From JANOQP01 sp044227705 (GTDB lineage Bacteria; Bacteroidota; Bacteroidia; Chitinophagales; Saprospiraceae), in the NCBI GenBank assembly GCA_044227705.1, contig JBGAWE010000002.1:1-64000 (forward strand): a stretch of DNA of 64,000 nt, given 5' to 3'. Position 1 is the stretch's first letter; each line of letters starts with the position of its first letter. The notes beneath the pieces are model-generated. The model was not told the origin of the DNA, ran no database searches, and saw only the letters and a list, made by a program, of their open reading frames with translations. The translations under genes were made by a program, and so were the position numbers. Shown in pieces: positions 1 through 9,973 of this stretch.

Positions 1-1
1 C

Positions 2-901
2 GCGTTCGTCACGCGGAAGCTCAACGACGGCGGCGACCAGCTCCAACTGGCCTACACGCGGCGCGTCAACCGGCCCAATTTCTTCCAGACGATGCCCTTC
101 ACGGACTTCAGCGACTCGCTCAACCTGCGGCGCGGCAACCCGAAGCTCTTGCCGGAGTTCAACAACTCGGTCGAGTTGAGCTATCAAAACCTGTTCGGGA
201 ACGGGCAAAACCTCGTCGTCTCGGTCTACGCAAAAGAGGCGACGAACGTCATCTCGACCTACCAGTTCACCGAGTTCAACTCGGACTTGAACAAGGAGGT
301 CGTCGTCACCGGTTACGCCAACGGCGACCGCGCGGCGGCCTACGGGGCGGAAATCACGCTGAAAAACACCCTTTTCGGCTTGCTCGACCTGACCTCGAAC
401 CTCAACGTCTACCAATCGCAGGTGGACGCGACGAACGTCGAGGCGAGCCTGAAGACCGACCGGATGAGCGCGTTTTTGAAAGAGACGGTGCAACTGCGGC
501 TGCCCCAAAAGTTCACGGTGCAGCTCAACGGCGAGTACCGGACGCGGGCCTCCTTCACGCCGGTGACGAACAACGACCCCTTCTCGCGCGGCCCCGGCGG
601 CGGCGGGCCGCAGCAGAACACGGCGCAGGGCTACACGAAGCCCGTCTGGTTCGTCGACGCATCGCTGAAAAGGGAGTTTTGGAAGAACCAGGCCTCGGTG
701 ACGCTCTCGGTGCAGGACGTGTTCGCCTCGCGCCGCTTCGGCTCGCTGACGACGACCGACTTTTTCACGCAGGACACCGAGCGCATCCAGAACCCCCAGC
801 TCGTGCGGCTCAACTTCGCCTACCGCTTCGGGAAGATGGACGCCTCGCTGTTCAACCGGAAGAACACGCGGCAGAACGCGCAGGGGGGCGACATGATGTG
901 A
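2..901 (+). CDS. TonB-dependent receptor, C-terminal barrel part (5' truncated by window)
   Basis: The reading frame is open from base 2, so the gene begins before the window and only its last ~299 codons are present. The segment YTRRVNRPNFFQ, followed by LRRGNPKLLPEF and alternating aromatic strands, is typical of the outer-membrane beta-barrel family of Bacteroidota TonB-dependent receptors (OMP_b-brl_3 type). These lie in the outer membrane and import bulky ligands with energy from TonB. The last barrel strand (LVRLNFAYRFGKMD) is followed by a short polar tail ending GGDMM. No SusD partner follows, so the ligand cannot be guessed. The family call is firm, the substrate unknown. Confidence 0.85.
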   Translation, partial: AFVTRKLNDGGDQLQLAYTRRVNRPNFFQTMPFTDFSDSLNLRRGNPKLLPEFNNSVELSYQNLFGNGQNLVVSVYAKEATNVISTYQFTEFNSDLNKEVVVTGYANGDRAAAYGAEITLKNTLFGLLDLTSNLNVYQSQVDATNVEASLKTDRMSAFLKETVQLRLPQKFTVQLNGEYRTRASFTPVTNNDPFSRGPGGGGPQQNTAQGYTKPVWFVDASLKREFWKNQASVTLSVQDVFASRRFGSLTTTDFFTQDTERIQNPQLVRLNFAYRFGKMDASLFNRKNTRQNAQGGDMM

Positions 902-1014
902 CCGTGCCCGGCGCTCGCCGAAAAACCGTTGATTTGTGCGCCCGGCAAGCCGCGCTTCAGCAGCACCGGGCGCACAACGGGGTTTCGCCCCCATCGCCAA
1001 ACTGCAAGCCTTCC

Positions 1015-2307
1015 ATGAAAAACAGCCTATTTTTTGCCTGCTTTCTGTTGCTCGGGAAAAGCGGCCTTGGGCAATGCCCGACCGATTTCTTTTTCTACAG
1101 CCAGTCGCTTATCGACAATTTCAGCACCAATTACCCGAACTGCCACAAGACCTTCAACGCTGTGAGGATTGAGGAAGGCGGCATGGGGCCGATAACCAAC
1201 CTCCACGGGCTGAAGGTGCTGGACACCATCGTCGGGAAGCTGCACGTCCTCAATACGCACCTCACCGACATGAAGGGCCTCGACAGCCTCCGGTTCGTCA
1301 GCGGCGAGGTGAAATTTGAGGAAAACCAGTCGCTGGCCAGCTTCACCGGCCTGGAGGGACTTCGCCGGGCCTACTCGTTGCGTGTCTTTCCGGGCAGTCC
1401 GCTCGTGCAGGACATGCACGGGTTCGACGGCCTCGAACGGCTCGACCACCTGCTCGAACTGTCGGGGCCGAACCTCAAATCGCTCGAGGGGCTGGGCAGC
1501 CTGCGCTACATAGAACAGGCCCAAATCGGCTCCACCCAAATAGAATCGATGCACGGACTGGAAAATCTGGACACCGTGCGCGCCCAATTTGTGTTGACCA
1601 ACATGAAAAACCTGAAAACACTGGCCGGCCTCGAAAACCTGAAACATGCCGCGCCCAACATCGGGAACTGCGATTCGCTTGTCGACCTGCACGGGCTGGA
1701 GGGGCTGGAAAGCGGCTGGGGGCTGTTCCTTTATGAGAACTCGCGGCTCGAAAGCCTCGACGGCCTGGAGAACTTCAAGACGTTCGACACGCCGTTCTTC
1801 CCGTTCGGCGGCATCTTTCTGGGCTACAACCCCGAGCTGAACGACCTCTCCGCGCTCGACCACGAACTGCCGATGCACTCGCTGTTCCTGCTGGACAACC
1901 CAAAACTGGCCACCTGCTCCGTCCGGGCAATCTGCGACTACCTCGCCGCCGGGATGGGCGACACGACCAGCATCTCGGGCAACCTGCCCAATTGCAACTC
2001 GGAGGCCGAGGTCTTGGGATTGTGCACCTCTTCGACGGGCGGTTTTTCTGAAAACCGGGCTTTTGAGGTCGCTCCGAACCCGCTCACCGAGGGCGTGCCG
2101 CTCCAAATTTTGTTGGAAAACGATTTTTTGGGAAAGGTCAAATTTGAGCTTTTCACCCTCGACGGCCGCGTGGCCTCCATTTTTGAAATGGAAAAAACGG
2201 CACCACGGCAGGTTTTTGAGGTTGCAGACCTGCCGACCGGGACCGCGTTTTTTGTCCGCGTGTCGGATGAGAAAGGGGCGGCTGCGCGGCCGGTTTTCAG
2301 GTTTTGA
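1015..2307 (+). CDS. Secreted leucine-rich-repeat-like protein with T9SS type A sorting domain
   Basis: This 430-residue protein has a signal peptide (MKNSLFFACFLLLGKSGLG). Its body is built of irregular leucine-rich units such as LHGLKVLDTI, MKGLDSLRFV and LEGLGSLRYI, resembling receptor-L/LRR solenoids. The last ~80 residues (AFEVAPNPLTEG, then ELFTLDGRV and FFVRVSDEKG) form a Por-type T9SS C-terminal sorting domain, so the protein should be exported by T9SS and anchored on or released from the surface. The start at 1015 is chosen because the signal peptide begins there; upstream codons in this frame overlap the receptor gene. Its binding partner is unknown. Confidence 0.8.
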   Translation: MKNSLFFACFLLLGKSGLGQCPTDFFFYSQSLIDNFSTNYPNCHKTFNAVRIEEGGMGPITNLHGLKVLDTIVGKLHVLNTHLTDMKGLDSLRFVSGEVKFEENQSLASFTGLEGLRRAYSLRVFPGSPLVQDMHGFDGLERLDHLLELSGPNLKSLEGLGSLRYIEQAQIGSTQIESMHGLENLDTVRAQFVLTNMKNLKTLAGLENLKHAAPNIGNCDSLVDLHGLEGLESGWGLFLYENSRLESLDGLENFKTFDTPFFPFGGIFLGYNPELNDLSALDHELPMHSLFLLDNPKLATCSVRAICDYLAAGMGDTTSISGNLPNCNSEAEVLGLCTSSTGGFSENRAFEVAPNPLTEGVPLQILLENDFLGKVKFELFTLDGRVASIFEMEKTAPRQVFEVADLPTGTAFFVRVSDEKGAAARPVFRF

Positions 2308-2320
2308 CCCCCCCGTTTTT

Positions 2321-3142
2321 TCAGCAAACAACCCGCTCCTCGCCCGCGTAGACGTTGAAGCGCCCCTCCCGCAGGAACCCGACGAGCGTCATCCCGTGCG
2401 CCCGCGCCAGCTCGACGGCGAGGCTCGACGGCGCGCCGACCGCCGCGAGGACCGGCACCCCGGCCATCGCGGCTTTTTGAACCAATTCGAACCCCGCCCG
2501 CCCGCTCACCACGACGACGTGCTCGCGCAGCGGGATTTTGCCCGAAAGAAGGGCCGCGCCGAGCAGCTTGTCGAGCGCGTTGTGGCGGCCTACGTCCTCG
2601 TGGAGGCTCAACAGGTCCCCATTTTCATCGAAAAGCGCGGCCGCGTGGATGCCGCCGGTCGCGGCGAAGAGGTCTTGCGCGGCCCGCAGTTTTTCCGGCA
2701 GGCCGGTCAAAAGGGTGGGGGAGAGGCGCGGCCGGCCGGGCATCGGGAAGTGGTCGGGCGAGATGTCCACCAGTTCGAGCGAGCCTTTGCCGCAGACCCC
2801 GCAGCTCGACGTGGTGTAAAAATGCCGTTCGAGCCGAGCGGCGTCGAACGCGAGGCCGGGGCGAAGCTCGACGAGCAGACTGTTCTCGTTCAAAAGGCGG
2901 GCGGAGAGGATGTCGGCCGCCGCGCCAACGATTTTTTCCGTGAAAAGAAAGCCGGCGGCCAGTTCGCGGTCGGCGCCCGGCGTCCGCATCGTGACGGCGA
3001 GGGGGCGGCGGATGCGGTCGGTTTTTTCACCGAAAGAGAGGACGACTTCGAGCGGCTCCTCGGCGGCGAGGTGGTCGAAGGTCGATTCAAACGTCTGGCC
3101 GTCGAAGCGTCGGATGGCACACGGATTGGACGGATTGGACAC
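2321..3142 (-). CDS. fdhD: Formate dehydrogenase accessory sulfurtransferase FdhD
   Basis: FdhD passes sulfur from a cysteine desulfurase to the molybdenum cofactor of formate-dehydrogenase-type enzymes. The 273-residue protein shows the family hallmarks: the CGVCGK motif (Cys114 and Cys117), GGIHAAALFD, the HEDVGRHNALDK block and VVSGRAGFELVQKA. The start is GTG at 3142 and lies inside short ATCCGT direct repeats; no ATG precedes the conserved core, so the exact N-terminus is uncertain. It lies 15 bp downstream of the glycerol facilitator gene on the same strand. Its likely client is the FdhF/YdeP-type oxidoreductase encoded at 16.9-19.2 kb. Confidence 0.93.
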   Translation of the reverse strand: MSNPSNPCAIRRFDGQTFESTFDHLAAEEPLEVVLSFGEKTDRIRRPLAVTMRTPGADRELAAGFLFTEKIVGAAADILSARLLNENSLLVELRPGLAFDAARLERHFYTTSSCGVCGKGSLELVDISPDHFPMPGRPRLSPTLLTGLPEKLRAAQDLFAATGGIHAAALFDENGDLLSLHEDVGRHNALDKLLGAALLSGKIPLREHVVVVSGRAGFELVQKAAMAGVPVLAAVGAPSSLAVELARAHGMTLVGFLREGRFNVYAGEERVVC

Positions 3143-3158
3143 GGATTTACACGGATTT
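3118..3158. repeat. Short direct repeats of ATCCGT type between glpF and fdhD
   Basis: The stretch contains four imperfect copies of an 8-10 base word (ACGGATT/GGATT; ATCCGTGT on the minus strand). It fills the gap before fdhD and runs into its first codons. Such ATCCGTGT/AATCCGTG words are familiar intergenic repeats in Bacteroidota; their function is not known to me. Confidence 0.6.
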
Positions 3159-3871
3159 TAGAAGCCGAACAAAGCCAGCAGCCCGCCCGCCAGCAAGCCG
3201 CCAATCACCGGCCCGACAACTGGAATCCACGCATACCCCCAACCGCTCGAACCCTTCCCGGCGATGGGCAAGAGGGCGTGGGCGATGCGCGGCCCGAGGT
3301 CGCGGGCAGGGTTGATGGCGTAGCCCGTCGGGCCGCCGAGCGAGAGGCCGATGCCCCAGACCAGCAGGCCGACCAGCACCGGCGCGAGGCCCGACCGGTC
3401 GGCCGAATAGAGCGAGACCACGCCGATGACCAGCACCATCGTGCCCAGTATTTCGCTGAAAAGATTGGAAAGCGGGCTGCTGATGGCGGGTGCGTTGCAG
3501 AAACAGGCCAGTTTGAGGCCCTCGTCGCGCGTCTCGGCCCAGTGCGGCAGGTAGTGGAGCCAGACCAGTTTTGCGCCGATGACGGCGCCAATCATCTGGG
3601 CAAGGACGAACGGGCCGACGCTCGACCAGTCGCCCGACTTCACCGCCACCGCCAGCGAGACGGCGGGGTTGAGGTGCGCGTTGGGCGAGCCGAACTTTTG
3701 GGCCACGAAAATCCCCGCGACGACGGCGAAGGCCCAGCCCGCCGTGATGACAATCCAGCCGCCGCCCTGCCCTTTCGAGCGGGCGAGGAGGACGTTGGCG
3801 ACCACGCCGTTGCCGAGCAAAATCAATACGAGGGTGCCGAGGAGTTCGCCGAGGAAGGGAGAGGTTGACAT
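3158..3871 (-). CDS. glpF: MIP-family glycerol facilitator (aquaglyceroporin)
   Basis: This 237-residue, six-helix inner-membrane channel carries the two half-helix NPA boxes: HLNPAVS (Asn68-Ala70) and GYAINPARDLGPR (Asn187-Ala189). Aspartate right after the second NPAR marks the glycerol-conducting branch (GlpF) rather than water-specific AqpZ. It would let glycerol diffuse into the cell, where the kinase encoded at 10.8 kb traps it as glycerol-3-phosphate. Unusually, channel and kinase are not adjacent here: the giant surface-protein gene and the KilA-N gene lie between them. fdhD follows 15 bp downstream and may be co-transcribed. Confidence 0.9.
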   Translation of the reverse strand: MSTSPFLGELLGTLVLILLGNGVVANVLLARSKGQGGGWIVITAGWAFAVVAGIFVAQKFGSPNAHLNPAVSLAVAVKSGDWSSVGPFVLAQMIGAVIGAKLVWLHYLPHWAETRDEGLKLACFCNAPAISSPLSNLFSEILGTMVLVIGVVSLYSADRSGLAPVLVGLLVWGIGLSLGGPTGYAINPARDLGPRIAHALLPIAGKGSSGWGYAWIPVVGPVIGGLLAGGLLALFGF

Positions 3872-3955
3872 GTCCGAGTTGTTTTGAAAAGGGCCGGTTG
3901 CCGGTTGCGAAGGACTGTTTTTTCTAAAAATCCAGTCTCTTTTTGGCCAAAAAGC

Positions 3956-6900
3956 TCACCTGACCAGCGTCACGTCGCCCACCCGCTGCGCTGCCCCGCT
4001 CGGGCAGGAAACATCCAGCACCCAGACGTACACATCCATCGGCGCGGGCTGCCCGTCGATCTTCCCGTCCCAGCTCACATCGGCCCCGCGCCGCTCGTAG
4101 ACCAACTCACCCCAGCGGTCATAGACCCGCAGCCGCAAATCGCCGCCCGCGCCCTCCGGGACGAAGGGCGTGAAGTCGTCGTTCACCCCGTCGCCGTCGG
4201 GGGTGAAGGCGTTCGGGATTTTCAGCAGGGCCGCGTCGCAGGGCGGGAAGATCCTCAAAACGACCTCGCCGACGGCCGTGCAGCCGCTCGCATCGGTCAC
4301 CGTCACCGAGAAGTGGTACTCGCCCAGCGTGTCCGGCACGAAGACGGGCGACGGGCAGCCGTTGCAACCGGCGATGGCCGGGTTCCATTCATAGTCGATG
4401 AAACCGCCGGGCGCGTGGATGATGAGCGAGTCGCCGGGCTTTCCGAAGATGGTGTCGATGGCCGTGAAAACAGGTTTCGGCAGGAGGCTGACGGTGACGG
4501 TGTGCGTCGAGTCGCAGCCGTTGGCCGCCGGGAATTTTTTTGAAAAAACGCCCGCCGCGCCGACCATCTGCCCGAAAACGGGAATCGAGTCGCCCAGGCA
4601 AATCGAGTGCGATTCGGCCGTCTGCGGCGCCGGGAGGAACTTCAGCTCGACGAAGACCGTCGAATCGCAGCCCGCCGCGTTCTGCAGTTTTTTGGAATAA
4701 ATGCCCGGTTGAGAGACGGTTTGCCCGAAAATGACCACGTCGCCGGGGCATTGCACGATTTTCGGCAGCGTCGTCGTGTCGGCGGGAAAGACGGTGATGG
4801 TCTCCGTTTCCACGCCCGTGCAGCCCGACGAGAGGGTGACGGTCACAGAGTAGGCGGCGGTCGCCACCGGCTTGACCGAAACGGTTTGGGTGGCCTTCCC
4901 GTCCGCGCCGGGGCCGCTCCAGAGGAAGATGCCGCCCGCCGAGCTTTGGGCGGAAAGGGTCGTCGACTCGCCGAGGCAGAGGGTCAGGTCGCTGGCCGTC
5001 AGGTCGAACGAGGCGCCGAAGGAGATGGGGAAGATGTGCTTCCGCTCGCAGCCGCCGGGCTGTTTTTCAATCAAAACAAGCTCGATGGAGGCGCCCGGCT
5101 GCCAGTTCGGCGGGAAGGTGAAACCGGTCTTTGCACAGGTCGCGCAGCCGATTTGACCGGCGGCGGACGTCCACGAATAGGTCGCGCCGGGCAGGCTATC
5201 GACGCCGATTTTTTGGGAAACGACCGGCAGGCAGAAGACGAGCGGCAGGTGCTCGAAGGTGAGGTTTTGAGAAATCGGGACCTCGGCCGGGCTGCACAGG
5301 CAGTTCTCCGCCGCCGGGATGACGGCGACGAGCTGGCACAAAAAGGGCGGGTTTCCTATCAAATCGCCCAGGACATGGCCGGTTTGGCCCGCCGGAAGCG
5401 GCGCGTTTAGGTTGAAGGTGCCCAGCAGGACGTCGCCCGCACCGGCCTGCCCGTTGCCGTCGATGTCGTTGAAAAGCTGGAGGACGGGGGAGGGCGCGTC
5501 GATGCTCGACGGGTTCGAGACCGTCGCGTCGATGCCCCAGTGGCCGGGCGAGTTTTCCACCACGACCAGGCTGGTGAGTTGCAGCTCCGGGTTGGCCGTC
5601 GGCAGGAACCAGAGGGCGCTCCCGTTCGCCACGAGCACGCCGCAGGGCTGGCCGGTCGCGGCGCAAAGGGCCGTCGTCGCGCTCTGGACTTGCAGAAGGA
5701 CGGCCGCGTCGAGGCACCCGGCGGGGCTGTCGTAGCGGATTTCAAAAGAGAAATTGACGGCCGTTTGGCCCGTCGGCAAGGGGAGCCGCCCTTTTTGCCC
5801 AAAGAAGACCGGAGGCCCAACCGGCCCGCCCGCCCCGGCCGCATAGCTCCCCGCGACGTAGCTCGCCCCCGGCGGCAGCGTGACGGTGATGCTGTCGCCC
5901 GGCAGAGGCTGGCCGGATAGGATGATTTGGGCGTTCAGTTTCACCTTTTGGCCGCAGGTCAACGGCAGGTTTTGCCCCGAGGCGGGCGAAAGGCTGACCT
6001 GCGCCGAGTAGCCCGGTGAGACTCCGGCAAGGTGGATGGGGTCACCGGTTTTCCGCAAAAGGTTGGTCTGCGCGCCGCACGGCTCGCGGCCCTCGGTGGC
6101 AAAGACGGGCTGGCTTTCCGCCACGAAGCCGCACTCGGCGACGACCTTGAACCTGATTTTGATGCGGTTCTTCGGCTGCTCGTCCACCCCCGGCAGGCCG
6201 TTTGCCGCGAGGGCCGGGAGGATGTCGTTGATTTTCCACAAAAACAGGTTGCCCGCCAGCGCGGCCGGGTCGGCGACGGGCTGCCACGCCGCGCCCGCCG
6301 GGTAGCTCACCTGCGCCGAGCCGGGCGAGATGGTCAGGCCCTGCGGCAGTTTGACGGAGGCGAGGATGTCGAAGGCGTGGCCGATTTTGGCGTTGTAGAC
6401 CTCGAACTCAAACCAGTCCGACTCGGCGCAAAGGGGGATTTGCGGGGGCTGCGCCGCGATGTCCAACTCAAGCTCGGTGGCGAGGTTTTGCAGGTCGATG
6501 GTGAGCGTGTCCTGCCCGCAGGCCTCCATGTTCATCGGCGGCGCGGCAAGCGGGGCGCACGACCAGCCGTAGATCATGTAGAGCTTTTCCGGGCCGCAGG
6601 CCTTGCCGTTCAGGCGGATTTGGAGGTTTTTCTCTGAAAAAGAGCCGATGGAGCCAATTTGGAAAAGGCCGTTCGAGGCCGTGAGCGGAACCCCGTTTAT
6701 CAAAATTTCATAGCCGGAGGTCGTGCCGAGCGAGTCTGTGAAATAGGCCCACGAGTTCTGAGCCGGGCTGACGCGCTGGTTTTTCAAAACGACGGGGAAG
6801 TCGAACGCGCCCGTCTGCGAGGTGGCCATCGGCTGGGCGACGGTCGCTTTGAGCAGGGGCGCGTTGGCGTAGAAGCCGAGCGTGTTGAACAGTTTTCTCG

Positions 6901-9900
6901 TGAAGCTGTCCTTTTCGAAAAAACAGTGCGGGTAGCTGATTTGCACGAACTGCTTCGAGGAGTCGGGGTCGGGGAAGTTGCAGTCGGGCAGCCACGTCAC
7001 CTTGCCGCCGAGGATGAAGCCCTCGTCGTGCGGCATCGAAAAGGCGGGCGAGAAGTCGAACAGATAAAAACTGTCCTTGTCCGTCGTCGGCAGCGAGACG
7101 TTGGCCAGCTCCGGCACACTGTCCTGCAAAACCAGGTATTTCACCATCGCCGACTGGAGCGCGAGGCCCTTGCCCGGCGGATAGGTCTGCTTGTACTCCG
7201 TGATGCGCGAGAGCGGGCGCACCTCGAAGGGGAACATGTTGGGCCGCGCGATGAAGATCCGGTAGCGCAGCGCCTTCACCTCCGTCGAGTTCTCGCAGGG
7301 GCGGATGCCGAAGGTGTTCGGCTGGAGCGCCTCTTTGAACCCGGAGTATTGCATCAAAACGTGCGGGTAAAAGTCCCAAGCGTACTGCCGCGTCGTGTCG
7401 AGGGCGGCGGCGCTGCGGACGTTGATGAGCGGCGGGTTGGACTTTATGGGCAGCGGCGCGTCGATGAAGTTGGCCATCACCTTGTAGTCCGTCTCGATGA
7501 AGATGGAGTCGCCCGCCTCGAGCGTCGGCTTTGGCAGGCAGCCCGACGCGGCGAGTGCCGGGAGCGAGAGGTCGAACTGGTGCCACGACGTGACCAGCTC
7601 GTCCTTTGTGATGGGCGGCGCGACGTTGACCGCCGCCAGCGTGAAATGCTGGGCGCCCTCCTGCCTCGACGGCGCGGCGATGGGGCAGGAAGCCGTCGCG
7701 CCGCTGGCGTATCTCACCCGGAGGTTTCCTTTTAAAAAGACAAAACCGGAGTCGGGCGTGGCGTACTCGAAGCGGCCGCCGGGCAGGTCGTACTTGTCGG
7801 CGCCGTTGAGCGGCTCGTCGCTGTCGACGATTTCGTGGTAGAAGCGGATGGGGAAGCCCGTGTAGCCGCCGCCCATCGCCACCGCGCCGAAGAAGGTCTC
7901 GCGGATGGTGTCGCCGGTCATGAACCGGTCGCGGCGGAGGTTCGGGGCGGTCGCGGCGGAGGCAAGGGGGAGGTCGGCCTTTCGGTCGTCGTTCTTGTCG
8001 GCGAGGCCGAAGTTGATTCTCTCCGCTTTGAAAAAGGGGTTGAACTTCGAGCCGGGCGAGCCGCCGCCGGGGGTACCGGGGTTCGAGGAGGCCGGGCTTT
8101 CGTTGCCGGTGCTTCCGCCGCCGCCCATCGCGCCCATGCAGGTGTCGACGACGGAGATGGTGATGTCGCCGCAGGAGTTGAGGCCGCAGAAGGGGTCGTC
8201 CGTCGGCAGCTTCGTGATGGCGGCGAGGGATTTGAGCTTCAGGTCGCACTGCCCGGCGCAGTTCATGTCGGTCGGGTCGGGGAGGGGGAGGGAGATGTCG
8301 CCGCCGCCCGCCGGGAGGTTCGGGTCGATGCAGGGGAGGCCCGGCTGGCAATGGTAGTTGAGGCAAAACGGCATTGTCGCCGCGCTGTCGGCGATGGGCA
8401 GGTCGATTTGGACGGTCAGCGTCTGCCCGCTCTGCGCGACGGAAACCGGCGTGCTTCCATTGACCAAAAGGGCGCAGCTCGGGTCGATGGAGACGCCGGG
8501 CGGCATCTCGACGACGATGTGCAGCGTACCGTCGACCGTTTGAAGGAGGGAGGACTCGACGACGAATTTGAACGGATAGGAGCCGCCCTCCGCCATGCAC
8601 GTCCCGATTTGGGTCTCGATGCCGCCCGCGAACGCGGCCGCCGTCGCCGGGTCGGGCGTGGTGAAGCCGAAGTTCTTCGAGTCGAAGCCGCCGGGCGGGC
8701 ATTCCTTCGTGTAGTAGATGTTGACGGCGAGGTCCTGGAAGAGGATGCCCGTGCAGCCGGGGTCGCAGCTGAAGAGGTCGACCTCCACCCAGAGCGAGTC
8801 GCCGGGCTGGAGGGTCGGCAGCGTGACGGTCGATTTCAAAAAGAAGGTGTCGTTGCAGGCAGGGTAGGGGGTGGGGAACTGCAGCAGCGGCGCGAGCGGC
8901 GAGACGGCCCCGGCGGCTGTGACGAGGCGGAAGGAGTTGTCGCGGAAGCCGCCCTTGAGCACGCCGCCCGTCGGCGGCTCGAACTGCACGAAGAAGGAGC
9001 TGCCCGTCTTGTCGAGGCCGATGTTCTTGAAAAGGATGCGCTGCGTCGAGGGGGTCTTGCCGCACTTGTCGAGCGGCGGCTCGGCCTTGATGCCGAAAAT
9101 CACGTTCGGCACCTTCGTCGATTTTTGGATGATGGCGACGGCCGTCGTGCTGTCGTAAGTGCAGACCGCGCCGCCGCAGCCCCAGCCGACGCGGATTTTC
9201 GAGGTGCAGATTTTCGGCAACGGCATCGCGGGCGGGGGGTACCCGCAATCCCGGATGGTGACGGTCTCGGTGAAGGTGACGGTCTCGTCCTTTTCAAAAA
9301 GCGAGTCGCCGTCGCCGAAGTTTTTGATGAAGTTTCCATCGAAATCGGCGGTCAAAAGGGTGCCGGTCGAGGCCGTCGTCACACCGTCCGCCACGTCCAC
9401 GTCGATGTAGTCGAAATCGCGCAGGTCGGTCAGGTGCAGCTCTGAAATCTTGCCGAGGCGCGTGTTCTTCACCGTGATTTTGCGGGTGAACTGGTCGCCC
9501 TTCATCCCGTCGACCGTGTCGGGCGAGACGGAGAGGATGACGGCCAGCCCGGTCTCGACGGTGAAATTGGCGGTCGTGACGGCCGGTTGCCCGCCGACAT
9601 TGACCTGAATGGAAAACTTCTGCCCGCCGTTGATGGCCGCGACGAGCGAGCAATCGGGCGAGAGGATGATTCGGATGGTCCGCGTCTGCCCGGCAGGAAT
9701 GGAATTGGTGAGAAAAGAAGGCTTTTGGAGGTTGGAAATGTTCTGTTCGTTCGCTCCCGAGACGCTCCCGGCGACGTAGCTGATGCCCGCGTCGAGCGAG
9801 ACGTCGACGGGCAGCGCGGCAGAGGGCGAGCCGCCCGTGTTCTTCAAAAAGACGGTGAACGTGTCCTGCCCGCAGACGTAGAGCGAGTCCGGGTTTTGGT

Positions 9901-9973
9901 AGGTGACGGAGATTTGGGAGAACAGCGGCGACGCGGCGAGCAGCAGGGCGACGGCCGGGAGGAGCTTTTTCAT
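3956..9973 (-). CDS. Giant secreted protein with gliding-motility-type (T9SS type B) C-terminal domain
   Basis: A 2005-residue secreted protein. The start at 9973 gives a good signal peptide (MKKLLPAVALLLAASPLFS); an in-frame ATG 39 bases upstream lacks one. The body consists of DUF11-like beta-sandwich segments with many paired cysteines. Near the C-terminus are two GCDST-type repeats, each about 60 residues (CPGDVVIFGQ... and CLGDSIPVFGQ...), followed by a PKD-like domain. The last ~95 residues (IPNAFTPDGDGVND, then VYDRWGELVYER and WDGKIDG) are the CHU_C/T9SS type B sorting domain. It is probably a surface adhesin or gliding-related protein. glpF follows 84 bp downstream. Confidence 0.9.
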   Translation of the reverse strand: MKKLLPAVALLLAASPLFSQISVTYQNPDSLYVCGQDTFTVFLKNTGGSPSAALPVDVSLDAGISYVAGSVSGANEQNISNLQKPSFLTNSIPAGQTRTIRIILSPDCSLVAAINGGQKFSIQVNVGGQPAVTTANFTVETGLAVILSVSPDTVDGMKGDQFTRKITVKNTRLGKISELHLTDLRDFDYIDVDVADGVTTASTGTLLTADFDGNFIKNFGDGDSLFEKDETVTFTETVTIRDCGYPPPAMPLPKICTSKIRVGWGCGGAVCTYDSTTAVAIIQKSTKVPNVIFGIKAEPPLDKCGKTPSTQRILFKNIGLDKTGSSFFVQFEPPTGGVLKGGFRDNSFRLVTAAGAVSPLAPLLQFPTPYPACNDTFFLKSTVTLPTLQPGDSLWVEVDLFSCDPGCTGILFQDLAVNIYYTKECPPGGFDSKNFGFTTPDPATAAAFAGGIETQIGTCMAEGGSYPFKFVVESSLLQTVDGTLHIVVEMPPGVSIDPSCALLVNGSTPVSVAQSGQTLTVQIDLPIADSAATMPFCLNYHCQPGLPCIDPNLPAGGGDISLPLPDPTDMNCAGQCDLKLKSLAAITKLPTDDPFCGLNSCGDITISVVDTCMGAMGGGGSTGNESPASSNPGTPGGGSPGSKFNPFFKAERINFGLADKNDDRKADLPLASAATAPNLRRDRFMTGDTIRETFFGAVAMGGGYTGFPIRFYHEIVDSDEPLNGADKYDLPGGRFEYATPDSGFVFLKGNLRVRYASGATASCPIAAPSRQEGAQHFTLAAVNVAPPITKDELVTSWHQFDLSLPALAASGCLPKPTLEAGDSIFIETDYKVMANFIDAPLPIKSNPPLINVRSAAALDTTRQYAWDFYPHVLMQYSGFKEALQPNTFGIRPCENSTEVKALRYRIFIARPNMFPFEVRPLSRITEYKQTYPPGKGLALQSAMVKYLVLQDSVPELANVSLPTTDKDSFYLFDFSPAFSMPHDEGFILGGKVTWLPDCNFPDPDSSKQFVQISYPHCFFEKDSFTRKLFNTLGFYANAPLLKATVAQPMATSQTGAFDFPVVLKNQRVSPAQNSWAYFTDSLGTTSGYEILINGVPLTASNGLFQIGSIGSFSEKNLQIRLNGKACGPEKLYMIYGWSCAPLAAPPMNMEACGQDTLTIDLQNLATELELDIAAQPPQIPLCAESDWFEFEVYNAKIGHAFDILASVKLPQGLTISPGSAQVSYPAGAAWQPVADPAALAGNLFLWKINDILPALAANGLPGVDEQPKNRIKIRFKVVAECGFVAESQPVFATEGREPCGAQTNLLRKTGDPIHLAGVSPGYSAQVSLSPASGQNLPLTCGQKVKLNAQIILSGQPLPGDSITVTLPPGASYVAGSYAAGAGGPVGPPVFFGQKGRLPLPTGQTAVNFSFEIRYDSPAGCLDAAVLLQVQSATTALCAATGQPCGVLVANGSALWFLPTANPELQLTSLVVVENSPGHWGIDATVSNPSSIDAPSPVLQLFNDIDGNGQAGAGDVLLGTFNLNAPLPAGQTGHVLGDLIGNPPFLCQLVAVIPAAENCLCSPAEVPISQNLTFEHLPLVFCLPVVSQKIGVDSLPGATYSWTSAAGQIGCATCAKTGFTFPPNWQPGASIELVLIEKQPGGCERKHIFPISFGASFDLTASDLTLCLGESTTLSAQSSAGGIFLWSGPGADGKATQTVSVKPVATAAYSVTVTLSSGCTGVETETITVFPADTTTLPKIVQCPGDVVIFGQTVSQPGIYSKKLQNAAGCDSTVFVELKFLPAPQTAESHSICLGDSIPVFGQMVGAAGVFSKKFPAANGCDSTHTVTVSLLPKPVFTAIDTIFGKPGDSLIIHAPGGFIDYEWNPAIAGCNGCPSPVFVPDTLGEYHFSVTVTDASGCTAVGEVVLRIFPPCDAALLKIPNAFTPDGDGVNDDFTPFVPEGAGGDLRLRVYDRWGELVYERRGADVSWDGKIDGQPAPMDVYVWVLDVSCPSGAAQRVGDVTLVR

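Noticed and set aside
6708..9248. Very long open frames opposite the giant genes, such as an 846-codon frame here and 723 codons at 20313-22484
   Set aside because: They are Arg/Ala/Gly/Pro-rich shadows of real genes in GC-rich DNA. The real frames on the other strand have signal peptides and domains; these have none.
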